This document shows, piece after piece, positions 24,797 through 33,907 of a stretch of DNA of 64,000 bases. The DNA is from CAIYPG01 sp903864555 (lineage in GTDB: Bacteria > Pseudomonadota > Gammaproteobacteria > Burkholderiales > SG8-39). A program made the position numbers and the translations under genes. Position 1 is the stretch's first letter. Every line of letters begins with the position of its first letter. The stretch is taken from the NCBI GenBank assembly GCA_947474715.1, contig CANJJT010000004.1:52894-116893 (forward strand), in the 5' to 3' direction. The notes below the pieces were generated by a model. The model was given only the letters and a program-made list of their open reading frames with translations, was not told the DNA's origin and searched no databases.

Positions 24797-27322
24797 ATGC
24801 ACCAAAGCGCAGACACTCCGCAAGCTGATCCGCAGCCAGCCATGGAATCCTGTTTCCATTGCGGCCTGCCTGTCGCCGCTGCGGATAAAGGGCGCTATAC
24901 GGCCTGCATAGACGGAAGCCCGCGACTGATGTGCTGCCCCGGTTGTGCCCTGGTGGCCGAAACCATAGCCGGGCGGGGCCTGTCGGCCTATTACCAGTGG
25001 CGTGAGACCGCTGCGCCAGCCTTGCCGTCTGGTGGCGCAGCCATCGAGGATCTGTCCATCTACGATGACCCCCTGATGCAGTCGCGCTTCGTGCGCGAAC
25101 TGGCTGACGGTAATCGTGAAGCCACACTGCTGCTGGAGGACATACGCTGCTCTGCCTGCGCCTGGCTGATCGAGCAGACCCTCAACGGCATTGCCGGGCT
25201 GGTACGGGTATCGGTCAACTACGCAGACCATCGTGCCACGGTGGCATGGAGCCCCGACGTGGTCAGGTTGAGCGCCGTGCTCCGCGCGGTGCGCCAGGTC
25301 GGCTACCGTGTCTCGCCCTTCGATGCCGGTCGCCAGGCCCAGGCTCAGGATGAGGCGCGCCGCGCCTCACTGTGGCGCCTGTTCGTCGCCGGCTTCGGAA
25401 TGATGCAGGTCATGATGTACGCGATCCCGACCTACATCGCCGACGAGGGCACGATGACGGCCGACGTCGAGCAGCTGATGCGCTGGGCCGGGCTCATCCT
25501 GACCTTGCCGGTGCTGCTGTATTCCGCAGCGCCTTTCTTCAAGGGGGCCTGGGCCGACCTGCGCCGTCGCCGCGCCGGAATGGATGTTCCGGTGGCTCTG
25601 GGTGTCGCGGTGGCTTTCTTCGCCAGCACCTGGTCGACCCTGGTCGGTGGTGGTTCGGTGTATTTCGATTCCGTTTCCATGTTCATGTTCCTGCTCCTGG
25701 GCGGGCGCCACCTGGAGCTGCTGGCACGCCAGCGTGCGGCGCGGCCCTTGCAGCACCTTGCGCGGGTGATGCCCGAAGTGGCGCACCGGGTGCGCGACCT
25801 GGAGAGCCTGAAAACCGAATCGGTGGCCGTGGCACGGCTGCAACCGGGCGAACTGGTCCTGGTCCGCCCCGGGGAAACCATTCCGGCCGATGGCAGCGGC
25901 CTGAGCGCCGCCCAGGTCAGTGAAGCGGTGATCACCGGAGAAAGCCGGCCGGTGCACAAACAGGCCGGCGGCCGGCTGATTGCCGGTGCCGTCAATCTGG
26001 GCAGTGCCTTCGTCATGCGTGTCACCGGGGTTGGCGCCGAGACGGTGCTGTCCTCCATTGTGGCCCTGGTGGACCGGGCGGTGGCCGAGCGTCCGCCGCT
26101 CGCCGAACTGGCGCAGCGTGCCGCGGGCGTGTTTGTGGCCGGGGTGCTGGTGACGGCGGTGTTGGCTGCGCTGGTCTGGTTGAGGATCGATCCGGATCGC
26201 GCCCTCTGGATTGCCGTCTCCCTGCTCATCATCACCTGTCCCTGTGCGCTGTCGCTGGCCACCCCTGCGGCATTGAGCGTCGCCACCGGGGAGCTGGCGG
26301 CCAGCGGAGTGATTGCGGCGCGGGGACATACCATCGAGTCGCTCGGGGCAGCCACCGATTTCATCCTGGACAAGACCGGCACACTGACGTTCGGGCGCAT
26401 GCAATTGCTGGAGATACTCACGTTCGGCCCGTGGGGCGCCGCCGATTGCACCCGCATCGCTGCCGCCCTCGAGCGCAGCTCCGAACACCCCCTGGCAAGC
26501 GCCTTCTGTTCAGTGGCAACGGCGCAGGCTGCAACGGGCAAGTCGGGCAACAGCGGCGAAACTGCCGCCGGCCTCGGCGTGAGTGCCATCCGCAACGAGC
26601 CGGGGCAGGGCATCCAGGCCCTGATCGATGGGCGCACTCATCGCATCGGGCGGGCCGCCTATGTTTCAGGATTGCATGGCAGGCCGGCGCCCGTGGCCTG
26701 GCTGCACAGCCAGCATACCGTGGTCTGGCTGGGGGACGAGCAGGGCTGGCTGGCGGCGTTCCGCCTGGGTGATGGGTTGCGCGAGGGCGCCCAGGCCCTG
26801 GTCGCCGATCTGGGCAGGCTCGGCCGCAAGGTCCATCTGCTCTCCGGGGACGATGCGGGTGCAGTGGAAGACGTGGCGCGCCAGCTTGGCATTGTCCATG
26901 TCAAGGGTGGCGTGGATCCCGCGGGCAAGCTCGCCTATGTGCGCCATCTGCAAAAGGGCGGTGCCCGGGTGGCCATGGTGGGCGACGGCATCAACGATGC
27001 CCCGGTGCTGGCGCAGGCCGATGTATCGGTGGCCATGGGTGGTGGCTGCAACCTCGCACAGTTGCAGTCCGATGCCGTGCTGCTGTCGGAATCACTGCTG
27101 CCCCTGGCCAGGGCGGTGCGACTGGCGCTGCGCACCCGGCGCGTGCTGCGGCAGAACCTGGCCTGGGCCCTGGCCTACAACCTGGTGGCAGTCCCGCTCG
27201 CATTTGCCGGCCTGGTGACGCCGCTGGTGGCCGGCATCGGCATGTCGGCCAGTTCGCTCATCGTGGTGCTCAATGCCCAGCGCCTGCGGCTGCAACAGCC
27301 GTCCCTGGAAGGGAAGGTCTGA
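24797..27322 (+). CDS. ccoI: Copper-translocating P-type ATPase for cbb3 oxidase assembly
   Basis: About 841 residues; the ATG at 24797 is favoured over 24842 only by length, and neither has a good ribosome site. A Cys-rich N-terminal domain (CFHCGLPV...CCPGCALV) is followed by a heavy-metal domain (CSACAWLIEQ), membrane helices, the TGES actuator loop (VITGESRPV), the copper channel CPC (ITCPCALSLA), the phosphorylation site DKTGTLTFG and GDGINDAP. It exports copper for the CcoN haem-copper centre. It is followed by ccoS after 3 bases, and an FNR box lies 70 bases upstream. Confidence 0.95.
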   Translation: MHQSADTPQADPQPAMESCFHCGLPVAAADKGRYTACIDGSPRLMCCPGCALVAETIAGRGLSAYYQWRETAAPALPSGGAAIEDLSIYDDPLMQSRFVRELADGNREATLLLEDIRCSACAWLIEQTLNGIAGLVRVSVNYADHRATVAWSPDVVRLSAVLRAVRQVGYRVSPFDAGRQAQAQDEARRASLWRLFVAGFGMMQVMMYAIPTYIADEGTMTADVEQLMRWAGLILTLPVLLYSAAPFFKGAWADLRRRRAGMDVPVALGVAVAFFASTWSTLVGGGSVYFDSVSMFMFLLLGGRHLELLARQRAARPLQHLARVMPEVAHRVRDLESLKTESVAVARLQPGELVLVRPGETIPADGSGLSAAQVSEAVITGESRPVHKQAGGRLIAGAVNLGSAFVMRVTGVGAETVLSSIVALVDRAVAERPPLAELAQRAAGVFVAGVLVTAVLAALVWLRIDPDRALWIAVSLLIITCPCALSLATPAALSVATGELAASGVIAARGHTIESLGAATDFILDKTGTLTFGRMQLLEILTFGPWGAADCTRIAAALERSSEHPLASAFCSVATAQAATGKSGNSGETAAGLGVSAIRNEPGQGIQALIDGRTHRIGRAAYVSGLHGRPAPVAWLHSQHTVVWLGDEQGWLAAFRLGDGLREGAQALVADLGRLGRKVHLLSGDDAGAVEDVARQLGIVHVKGGVDPAGKLAYVRHLQKGGARVAMVGDGINDAPVLAQADVSVAMGGGCNLAQLQSDAVLLSESLLPLARAVRLALRTRRVLRQNLAWALAYNLVAVPLAFAGLVTPLVAGIGMSASSLIVVLNAQRLRLQQPSLEGKV

Positions 27323-27325
27323 CTC

Positions 27326-27505
27326 ATGGATGTCCTGTTCCTGCTCATCCCGCTCAGCGTGCTGCTGGTGCTGGTCATCGGGGTGATTTTCTGGATGGCC
27401 CTGCGCGGAGGGCAGTTCGACGACCTGGAAGGACCCGGCCTGAAGGTGCTGATGGACGATGACACGCCTGCGTCTGCAGCCCCGCCTGACAAGCAAGCGG
27501 TTTGA
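27326..27505 (+). CDS. ccoS: cbb3-type cytochrome oxidase assembly protein CcoS
   Basis: 59 residues. One membrane helix (LFLLIPLSVLLVLVIGVIFW) is followed by the CcoS signature ALRGGQFDDLEGPG. It is needed for insertion of haem and copper into CcoN. It starts 3 bases after ccoI, so it is co-translated. Its stop codon overlaps the next FNR box. Confidence 0.93.
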   Translation: MDVLFLLIPLSVLLVLVIGVIFWMALRGGQFDDLEGPGLKVLMDDDTPASAAPPDKQAV

Positions 27506-27515
27506 CCTTGATCAA
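27502..27515. promoter_or_regulatory. FNR/ANR box upstream of ompW and ccoNOQP
   Basis: TTGACCTTGATCAA has one deviation from TTGAT-N4-ATCAA and lies in a longer near-palindrome GTTTGACCTTGATCAAAC. It overlaps the ccoS stop and sits 70 bases before the ompW start. It may drive ompW and read through into ccoN. Confidence 0.82.
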
Positions 27516-27584
27516 ACGGGGGGGAGACGTCCCGCCGGATACTTCAGACACCAAGATTTTTTCCATAAGAGAGAGATACCCGTC

Positions 27585-28223
27585 ATGCCAACATTCAACA
27601 CCAAACTCATCGTGGCAGCAGTCGCACTGGCAGCCAGCGCCGGCGCTTTCGCCCAGCAGAAGGAGGGCCCATGGATGGTGCGCGTGCGCGCAGTGCATCT
27701 GGGCATGGACAACAGCAGCAGCGCCGGTGTGGGCGCGCTGACCGGCGTCCTGCCGGCCAATACCATCACCGCCAGCGACAAGACCATCCCGGAAGTGGAC
27801 ATCAGCTACTTCTTCACCAAGAACATCGCCGCAGAACTGATCCTGACCTATCCGCAAAAGCACAATGTCCACGTGAACGCGCTGGGCCTGAACAATGTCG
27901 GGTCCTTCAAGCACCTGCCCCCCACGCTGACCATTCAATACCACTTCAATCCTGAAGGCACCGTCCGTCCCTATGTCGGCGCCGGTATCAACTACACCAA
28001 GATCAGCAGCGTCCAGCTGAGCACCGGCCTGGGCCTGGAGAACGACAGCACCGGCGGCGCCCTGCAGGCCGGCCTCGACTACAAGCTGTCCAACAACCTG
28101 TTCCTCAACCTGGACATCAAGAAGATCTACCTCCAGACCGACGTGTTCCTCAACGGCGGCAAGGTCAGCACGCTCAAGCTTGATCCCCTGGCCATTGGTG
28201 TGGGCCTGGGCTGGAAGTTCTGA
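27585..28223 (+). CDS. ompW: Outer membrane protein OmpW
   Basis: 212 residues. A signal peptide (residues 1-22, AAVALAASAGAFAQ) is followed by an 8-stranded barrel of OmpW type: WMVRVRAVHLGMD, ISYFFTKNIAAELILTY, the family-typical LPPTLTIQYHFNP, VRPYVGAGINYT and a C-terminal aromatic (GLGWKF). OmpW barrels carry small hydrophobic molecules and are FNR-controlled in enterobacteria. Here the gene lies inside the cco cluster between ccoS and ccoN, with an FNR box upstream. Confidence 0.93.
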   Translation: MPTFNTKLIVAAVALAASAGAFAQQKEGPWMVRVRAVHLGMDNSSSAGVGALTGVLPANTITASDKTIPEVDISYFFTKNIAAELILTYPQKHNVHVNALGLNNVGSFKHLPPTLTIQYHFNPEGTVRPYVGAGINYTKISSVQLSTGLGLENDSTGGALQAGLDYKLSNNLFLNLDIKKIYLQTDVFLNGGKVSTLKLDPLAIGVGLGWKF

Positions 28224-28363
28224 GTAGCCGGACTGTTTCCCCGGAGCAGACGGTAATCCATGCCAGCGCACCCGCCGCTTTCCAGGCTGCCACAAGCGGC
28301 CCCGGAGGCGGCGTTTGCGTTTGCGGGTTGAGTGAGCCAGCAAGAGCAAGCTAAGGAATAACC

Positions 28364-29791
28364 ATGAATCGTGAAGAGAGCTACAACTACGGCGTCATCC
28401 GCCAGTTTTCGGTGATGACCGTCGTATGGGGCATCGTCGGCATGCTGGTCGGCGTCATCATCGCCGCGCAGCTGATCTGGCCTGACTTGACCTTTGGCAT
28501 GCCCTGGCTGAGCTACGGGCGACTGCGACCCCTGCATACCAATGCGGTGATCTTCGCTTTTGGCGGCAGCGCGCTGTTTGCAACCTCCTACTACATCGTT
28601 CAGCGCACCTGCCATGCGAGGCTGTTTGCCCCGGCCCTGGCATCCTTCACGTTCTGGGGGTGGCAGGCCATTATCGTTGCTGCCGCCATCACGCTGCCGC
28701 TGGGCATTACCTCCGGCAAGGAATACGCAGAACTGGAGTGGCCCATCGACATCCTGATCACGCTGGTGTGGGTGTCCTACGCCATCGTGTTCTTCGGCAC
28801 GCTGGTCAAGCGGAAGACATCCCACATCTACGTGGCCAACTGGTTCCTCGGCGCCTTCATCCTCACGGTGGCCATCCTGCACCTGGTGAACAGCGCAGCG
28901 CTGCCGGTCGGGCTGTGGAAGTCCTACTCGGCCTATGCCGGAGTCCAGGACGCCATGATCCAGTGGTGGTACGGGCACAACGCGGTGGGCTTCTTCCTGA
29001 CCGCCGGCTTCCTCGGCATGATGTATTACTTCATCCCCAAGCAGGCCGGTCGCCCGGTCTACTCCTACCGCCTGTCGGTGGTGCACTTCTGGGCCCTGAT
29101 CTTCACCTACATGTGGGCCGGCCCCCACCACCTGCACTACACGGCGTTGCCTGACTGGGCCCAGTCCATCGGCATGCTGTTCTCGCTGATCCTGCTGGCG
29201 CCTTCGTGGGGCGGCATGATCAACGGCATGATGACCCTGTCGGGGGCCTGGCACAAACTGCGCACCGATCCCATCCTGAAGTTCCTCATCGTCTCGCTGT
29301 CTTTCTACGGCATGTCGACCTTCGAGGGCCCGATGATGTCGATCAAGACGGTGAATGCGCTGTCGCATTACACGGACTGGACCATCGGCCATGTGCACTC
29401 CGGTGCCCTGGGCTGGGTCGGCCTGGTGAGCATGGGCAGCATGTACTACCTGATCCCGCGCCTGTTCGGACGCATCGAGATGTACAGCGTCAAGCTGATC
29501 ACCACGCACTTCTGGGTGGCGACCATCGGCATCGTGCTCTACATCGCCGCGATGTGGATCGCCGGGGTGATGCAGGGCCTGATGTGGCGCGCCGTCAGCG
29601 AGGATGGCACGCTGACCTACACTTTCGTCGAGAGCGTCAAGGCCACCTATCCGTTCTATGTGATCCGGCTGCTGGGCGGCGTCCTGTACTTCTCCGGCAT
29701 GCTCATCATGGGCTACAACGTCTGGAAGACCATTGCGTCTGGTCGCTCGGTGGATGCCGTGATTCCGATGCCTGCTGCGGCACACGCCTGA
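28364..29791 (+). CDS. ccoN: cbb3-type cytochrome c oxidase subunit I
   Basis: 475 residues with about 12 membrane helices. This is the catalytic subunit holding haem b, haem b3 and CuB. The His ligands are in PLHTNAVIFAFGG, WWYGHNAVGF, AGPHHLHYTALPDW and HWTIGHVHSGA-type segments (here TDWTIGHVHSGALGW). It reduces oxygen at high affinity in the inner membrane. AAGGA lies upstream of the ATG. It has no FNR box of its own in the 140 bases after ompW, so it is probably transcribed from the ompW promoter. Confidence 0.97.
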   Translation: MNREESYNYGVIRQFSVMTVVWGIVGMLVGVIIAAQLIWPDLTFGMPWLSYGRLRPLHTNAVIFAFGGSALFATSYYIVQRTCHARLFAPALASFTFWGWQAIIVAAAITLPLGITSGKEYAELEWPIDILITLVWVSYAIVFFGTLVKRKTSHIYVANWFLGAFILTVAILHLVNSAALPVGLWKSYSAYAGVQDAMIQWWYGHNAVGFFLTAGFLGMMYYFIPKQAGRPVYSYRLSVVHFWALIFTYMWAGPHHLHYTALPDWAQSIGMLFSLILLAPSWGGMINGMMTLSGAWHKLRTDPILKFLIVSLSFYGMSTFEGPMMSIKTVNALSHYTDWTIGHVHSGALGWVGLVSMGSMYYLIPRLFGRIEMYSVKLITTHFWVATIGIVLYIAAMWIAGVMQGLMWRAVSEDGTLTYTFVESVKATYPFYVIRLLGGVLYFSGMLIMGYNVWKTIASGRSVDAVIPMPAAAHA

Positions 29792-29801
29792 AGGGGAAAA
29801 C

Positions 29802-30416
29802 ATGAAATTCACACATGACATGATCGAGAAGAACAGCGCGCTGCTCATCGTGCTGATCATCCTGGTGGTCGCCGTCGGTGGTCTGGTCGAGATCGTTCCG
29901 CTGTACTTCCAGCGCTCCACCACCGAACCGGTGCAGGGCCTCAAGCCATACACCCCGGTGGAACTGGTCGGGCGCAACATCTACGTCCGTGAAGGCTGCT
30001 ACAACTGCCACTCGCAGATGATCCGGCCGTTCCGGGCCGAGACCGAGCGCTATGGCCACTATTCAGTGGCGGGCGAGTTCGTCTACGACCGGCCCTTCCA
30101 GTGGGGCAGCAAGCGCACCGGGCCGGATCTGGCGCGCGTTGGCGGCCGCTACAGCGATGACTGGCATCGCATCCACCTCAACAACCCGCGCGAACTGGTA
30201 CCGGAATCCAACATGCCTGCCTACCCCTGGCTTGCCAAGTCGCCTGCGGCTGGCGGCGACATCGAGGATCACCTGAAGGCGTTGCGTACCCTGGGCCACC
30301 CCTACAGCGATGCCGATATCGCCGGCGCCAAGAAACAGCTCGAGGGCAAGACGGAGCAGGATGCGCTCATTGCCTACCTGCAGGTCCTCGGCACGTCAAT
30401 CAAGACCAAGAGGTAA
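29802..30416 (+). CDS. ccoO: cbb3-type cytochrome c oxidase subunit II
   Basis: 204 residues: one N-terminal membrane anchor (LLIVLIILVVAVGGLVEIVPLYF) and a periplasmic monohaem c domain with CYNCHSQM and an axial Met further on (ESNMPAYPWL). It passes electrons from CcoP to CcoN. It follows ccoN by 10 bases and precedes ccoQ by 4. Confidence 0.97.
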   Translation: MKFTHDMIEKNSALLIVLIILVVAVGGLVEIVPLYFQRSTTEPVQGLKPYTPVELVGRNIYVREGCYNCHSQMIRPFRAETERYGHYSVAGEFVYDRPFQWGSKRTGPDLARVGGRYSDDWHRIHLNNPRELVPESNMPAYPWLAKSPAAGGDIEDHLKALRTLGHPYSDADIAGAKKQLEGKTEQDALIAYLQVLGTSIKTKR

Positions 30417-30420
30417 GAAC

Positions 30421-30585
30421 ATGGACATCAATACTGTGCGCGAAGTCGTCACCGTGGTGAGCTTTGCGACGTTCGTGGGAATCGTCATCTGGGCCTGGAG
30501 CAGTTCCAACCAGAAGCGTTTCGAGGAGGCTGCACAACTGCCCTTCGATGAAGAGGACCGGATTGGCGAAAGGGGGCGGCAATGA
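30421..30585 (+). CDS. ccoQ: cbb3-type oxidase small subunit CcoQ/FixQ
   Basis: 54 residues with a single membrane helix (VVSFATFVGIVIWAWSS) and the family tail NQKRFEEAAQLPFDEED. It stabilises the oxidase complex. Its TGA overlaps the ccoP ATG (ATGA). Confidence 0.93.
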   Translation: MDINTVREVVTVVSFATFVGIVIWAWSSSNQKRFEEAAQLPFDEEDRIGERGRQ

Positions 30586-31523
30586 GCGAATTCACTTCAG
30601 GCTTCTGGGACTATTACATCGGCGTGCTGACCGTGGTCAGCATGCTGGCCTGCGCGGTGCTGCTGAAAATGCAGAGCAGCCGCAAGGTGGCGAGCGATCC
30701 GGACAAGACTCCGCACGTCTGGGATGAGGACCTTCAGGAATTCAACAATCCGCTGCCGGCCTGGTGGATCATGATGTTCTACCTGACCATCGTGTTCAGC
30801 CTGGTCTATCTGGTCTTTTACCCGGGCCTGGGCAGCTGGAAGGGCCAGTTGAACTGGAGTTCTTCAGGCCAGTACACCGAAGAGGTGAAGAAGGCCGAAG
30901 CCGAGGTGGCGCCACTGTATGAGAAGTTCGCCAAGCTCGACCTGGCGCAGCTGGCTGCCGATCCGCAGGCCAAGGCGCTGGGACAGAGGCTGTTCCTCAA
31001 TTACTGCGCCCAGTGCCATTCCTCGGATGGTGGCGGCAGCAAGGGCTTTCCCAACCTGACCGACAAGGACTGGCTGTACGGTGGTGATGAGGCTGCCATC
31101 AAGGCCACGATATTGAACGGTCGCAACGGCATCATGCCGCCCTTCGGTCCCGCGCTGGGTGCGGAAGGCGCCAAGGACGTCGCCAATTACGTGCGTTCCT
31201 TGTCCGGTCTGGCCGCAGATACCCTGCGCGTGACACGTGGCAAGGACGTTTTTACCGCCAACTGCGTCGCCTGCCACGGTGCCGACGGCAAGGGCAACCA
31301 GCAGCTTGGGGCGCCCAATCTCACCGACCAGACCTGGCTGTACGGTTCGCTCGAGCCGGTCATCATCGAAACCGTGGTCAAGGGGCGCAACAATGCCATG
31401 CCGGCCCACAAGGACTTCCTCGGCGAGGCACGCGTGCATGTGCTCGCCGGATATGTGCACGGACTCTCCAATACCGGTGGCGCCGCACCGCCCAGGCCCG
31501 GTGGGCAGGCCGCTGCTAAATGA
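30582..31523 (+). CDS. ccoP: cbb3-type cytochrome c oxidase subunit III (dihaem)
   Basis: 313 residues. An N-terminal pair of helices (WDYYIGVLTVVSMLACAVLL; WWIMMFYLTIVFSLVYLVFY) is followed by two cytochrome c domains with CAQCHSSDGG near residue 145 and CVACHGADGK near residue 230. It accepts electrons from soluble or membrane cytochromes. Both of its ends overlap its neighbours by ATGA (ccoQ and ccoG), so the whole operon is translationally coupled. Confidence 0.97.
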   Translation: MSEFTSGFWDYYIGVLTVVSMLACAVLLKMQSSRKVASDPDKTPHVWDEDLQEFNNPLPAWWIMMFYLTIVFSLVYLVFYPGLGSWKGQLNWSSSGQYTEEVKKAEAEVAPLYEKFAKLDLAQLAADPQAKALGQRLFLNYCAQCHSSDGGGSKGFPNLTDKDWLYGGDEAAIKATILNGRNGIMPPFGPALGAEGAKDVANYVRSLSGLAADTLRVTRGKDVFTANCVACHGADGKGNQQLGAPNLTDQTWLYGSLEPVIIETVVKGRNNAMPAHKDFLGEARVHVLAGYVHGLSNTGGAAPPRPGGQAAAK

Positions 31524-33034
31524 GTGGAGGAGTCAAGCCAGTTCACTTCGATCGCAATGCGGTTCCAGGAGGGAAGGGCGGAGAAGTAGAGGAATCACTG
31601 TACGAGGTCCGGCGCAAGATCTATTCGCGCGCCGTGACCGGCTGGTTCGCGGGATGGCGCATGAGCCTGGTCATCCTGACGCAGCTGGCGTTCTATGGCA
31701 CCGCCTGGCTCCAGTGGAACGGACGCCAGGCGGTTCTTTTTGACCTGGTCGGCCGCAAGTTCTACATCTTCGGGCTGGTCCTTTGGCCCCAGGACTTCAT
31801 CTACCTGACCGCGCTGCTGGTGATGTCGGCGCTGTCGCTGTTCCTCTTCACCGCGATCGCCGGACGCCTGTGGTGCGGCTATGCCTGTCCGCAGACCGTC
31901 TACACCGAACTGTTCATGTGGATAGAGCGCAAGGTCGAAGGCGATCGCCAGGCGCGCATGCGCCTTGACCAGGCGGCAGCCAGCCCCCGCAAGGTCATGC
32001 TCAAGGCGACCAAGCATGCGCTGTGGGTGGCACTGGCACTATGGACCGGATTCACCTTCGTCGGCTACTTCAGTCCCATCCGCGAACTGGCCGGCGGGAT
32101 CGCCCGCTTCGGACTGGGCCCCTGGGAAACCTTCTGGCTGTTGTTCTATTCATTCGCTACCTATGGCAACGCCGGCTGGATGCGCGAGCAGGTGTGCAAG
32201 TACATGTGCCCCTATGCGCGCTTCCAGAGCGCCATGTTCGACCCCGATACCATGATCATCACCTACGACGCGCAGCGCGGCGAGCAGCGGGGCAGCCGCA
32301 GCCGCAGCGCCGATGCGCACTCGCTTGGTCTGGGCGACTGTGTCGACTGCGGCATCTGCGTGCAGGTCTGCCCCACCGGCATCGACATCCGCAACGGGCT
32401 GCAATATGAATGCATAGGCTGCGCCGCCTGCATCGATGCCTGCGACCAGGTGATGACGAAGATGAAGTACCCCACTGGCCTGATCCGCTATTCCACGGAG
32501 AATGCCATCAAGAACCGCTGGGATGGCGCGCGGATCCTGCGCCGCATGTTTCGCCCGCGGGTGCTGGTCTATACCTCGATACTCGTCCTGGTGGTGGTCG
32601 CCACCACGGCTGCGCTGATGATGCGGGTGCCGCTCAAGGTTGATGTGATTCGTGACCGCGCCAGCCTGGCGCGTGACATCGGCGAAGGTCGTATCGAGAA
32701 CATCTACCGGCTGCAGATCATGAACACCACGGAACACCCCATGCGGGTGGAGGTTTCGGTGTCCGGTCATGAAGCGCTTCGCGACCTCAAGGTCAGGTCG
32801 GAGAGGGAATCGTTCGAAGGGGAGCGCGACAGTCATGGGCGCTCCGGTGTGCAGACCCTGACGGTGCCGCCCGTCTCGACCACCATGGTGCCGGTGCGGC
32901 TCAGGGCGGAGCCCGGGCAGGATGCCGGGCGCAGCCAGCACATCCACTTCCTGGTACGGGGTACGCCCGATGACGGCGCCGGGAACACCTTCGAGTCCCG
33001 GGAGCAATCCAGCTTCCTGATTCCATCCCGATGA
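31520..33034 (+). CDS. ccoG: Cytochrome oxidase accessory protein CcoG
   Basis: 504 residues. Membrane helices (residues 45-115 and 165-225) with WCGYACPQTVYTELFMW precede a double 4Fe-4S ferredoxin domain (CVDCGICVQVCPTGID; CIGCAACIDACDQVM), another helix, and a C-terminal Ig-like FixG domain. CcoG is reported to reduce Cu(II) for cbb3 assembly. It overlaps ccoP by four bases. Confidence 0.96.
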   Translation: MSGGVKPVHFDRNAVPGGKGGEVEESLYEVRRKIYSRAVTGWFAGWRMSLVILTQLAFYGTAWLQWNGRQAVLFDLVGRKFYIFGLVLWPQDFIYLTALLVMSALSLFLFTAIAGRLWCGYACPQTVYTELFMWIERKVEGDRQARMRLDQAAASPRKVMLKATKHALWVALALWTGFTFVGYFSPIRELAGGIARFGLGPWETFWLLFYSFATYGNAGWMREQVCKYMCPYARFQSAMFDPDTMIITYDAQRGEQRGSRSRSADAHSLGLGDCVDCGICVQVCPTGIDIRNGLQYECIGCAACIDACDQVMTKMKYPTGLIRYSTENAIKNRWDGARILRRMFRPRVLVYTSILVLVVVATTAALMMRVPLKVDVIRDRASLARDIGEGRIENIYRLQIMNTTEHPMRVEVSVSGHEALRDLKVRSERESFEGERDSHGRSGVQTLTVPPVSTTMVPVRLRAEPGQDAGRSQHIHFLVRGTPDDGAGNTFESREQSSFLIPSR

Positions 33035-33071
33035 ATCCATGCGACACAACCATGCACAAAAGGAGCAGGCC

Positions 33072-33578
33072 ATGAACTCTGCAAGCGCAACGCCCTGGTA
33101 TCGCCATCGCTGGCCCTGGTTGCTGATGCTGGGCCCCGCGGTGGTGGTGGTGGCCGGCATCTACACCACCGTACTGGCATTCAGCAGCAATGACGGGCTG
33201 GTATCCGATGATTACTACAAGGAAGGCCTCGCCATCAACCGCACGCTCAAGCGCGACCAGCAGGCTGTGGCCCTGGGCATCAGCGCCAATGTGCAGTTCT
33301 CGCCTTCGCGCGACGCGGTATGGGTCCTCCTGGCAGGTTCCGGAGACCAACCGGCGCAACTGCGGCTGGTGATGGCGCACCCGACCCGCGCCGGACTGGA
33401 CCGCACCGTGTTGCTATCGCGCACCGGACCGGGCACCTACGAGGCCAGGGTCGACATCGCACGCGGCCCTTATCTGCTGCAACTGGAGGAGCCAGGCGGT
33501 CCGTGGCGCGTCACTGGCGAATGGCATGAGCCCATGGCCTCGGTCACGCTCAGGCCCAGGGAAGAGGGGCGCACATGA
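33072..33578 (+). CDS. fixH: FixH/CcoH family protein
   Basis: 168 residues from the ATG after AAAAGGAG; an ATG at 33039 in the same frame lacks a site. One membrane helix (WLLMLGPAVVVVAGIYTTVLA) is followed by the FixH hallmark LVSDDYYKEGLAINRTLKRD and a periplasmic beta domain. It is required for assembly or stability of the cbb3 oxidase. Its last bases overlap the following small membrane gene. Confidence 0.93.
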   Translation: MNSASATPWYRHRWPWLLMLGPAVVVVAGIYTTVLAFSSNDGLVSDDYYKEGLAINRTLKRDQQAVALGISANVQFSPSRDAVWVLLAGSGDQPAQLRLVMAHPTRAGLDRTVLLSRTGPGTYEARVDIARGPYLLQLEEPGGPWRVTGEWHEPMASVTLRPREEGRT

Positions 33579-33865
33579 AGGAACGCCTGATGTGGGTACT
33601 GTGGCCCGCCTTTGTGGTGGCCATCCCCGCAGTGGGTCTGGTGTTCTCGGTGCTGGACCCGGAGAACATGGTGATCGCCGGCATCGACATCAGCCGTCAC
33701 GGCGCCTACTCCATCGGGTTCCTGTTTTTCTGGCTGGTCGGCGCCTGCTGCAGCGCGCTCACCGGCCTGCTCCAGCGTTCACCGTATGAAGTGAACCGCT
33801 GCACGCTGCCAGCCGAGGGCCGCCCGCCCGGGTGCCCCAAAGCGCACCATTCCGGACAATGCTAA
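33575..33865 (+). CDS. Small two-helix membrane protein at the end of the cco operon
   Basis: 96 residues, ATGA-coupled to fixH. Two hydrophobic helices (LMWVLWPAFVVAIPAVGLVF and YSIGFLFFWLVGACCSALTG) flank a short loop (DPENMVIAGIDISRHG). The tail contains an LQRSPYEVNRC motif and a low-complexity Cys-containing end. I do not recognise a named family. Similar small proteins follow fixH in some betaproteobacterial cco clusters. A role in oxidase assembly is inferred only from position and coupling. Confidence 0.7.
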   Translation: MKERLMWVLWPAFVVAIPAVGLVFSVLDPENMVIAGIDISRHGAYSIGFLFFWLVGACCSALTGLLQRSPYEVNRCTLPAEGRPPGCPKAHHSGQC

Positions 33866-33907
33866 TCTGCAAAACCGATACGGCAACCAGAACAACAGGA
33901 GAGAGCC

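Noticed and set aside
28127..29980. 617-residue minus-strand frame opposite ccoN
   Set aside because: It is a His/Asp/Gly-rich shadow of the ccoN coding strand with no recognisable domain.
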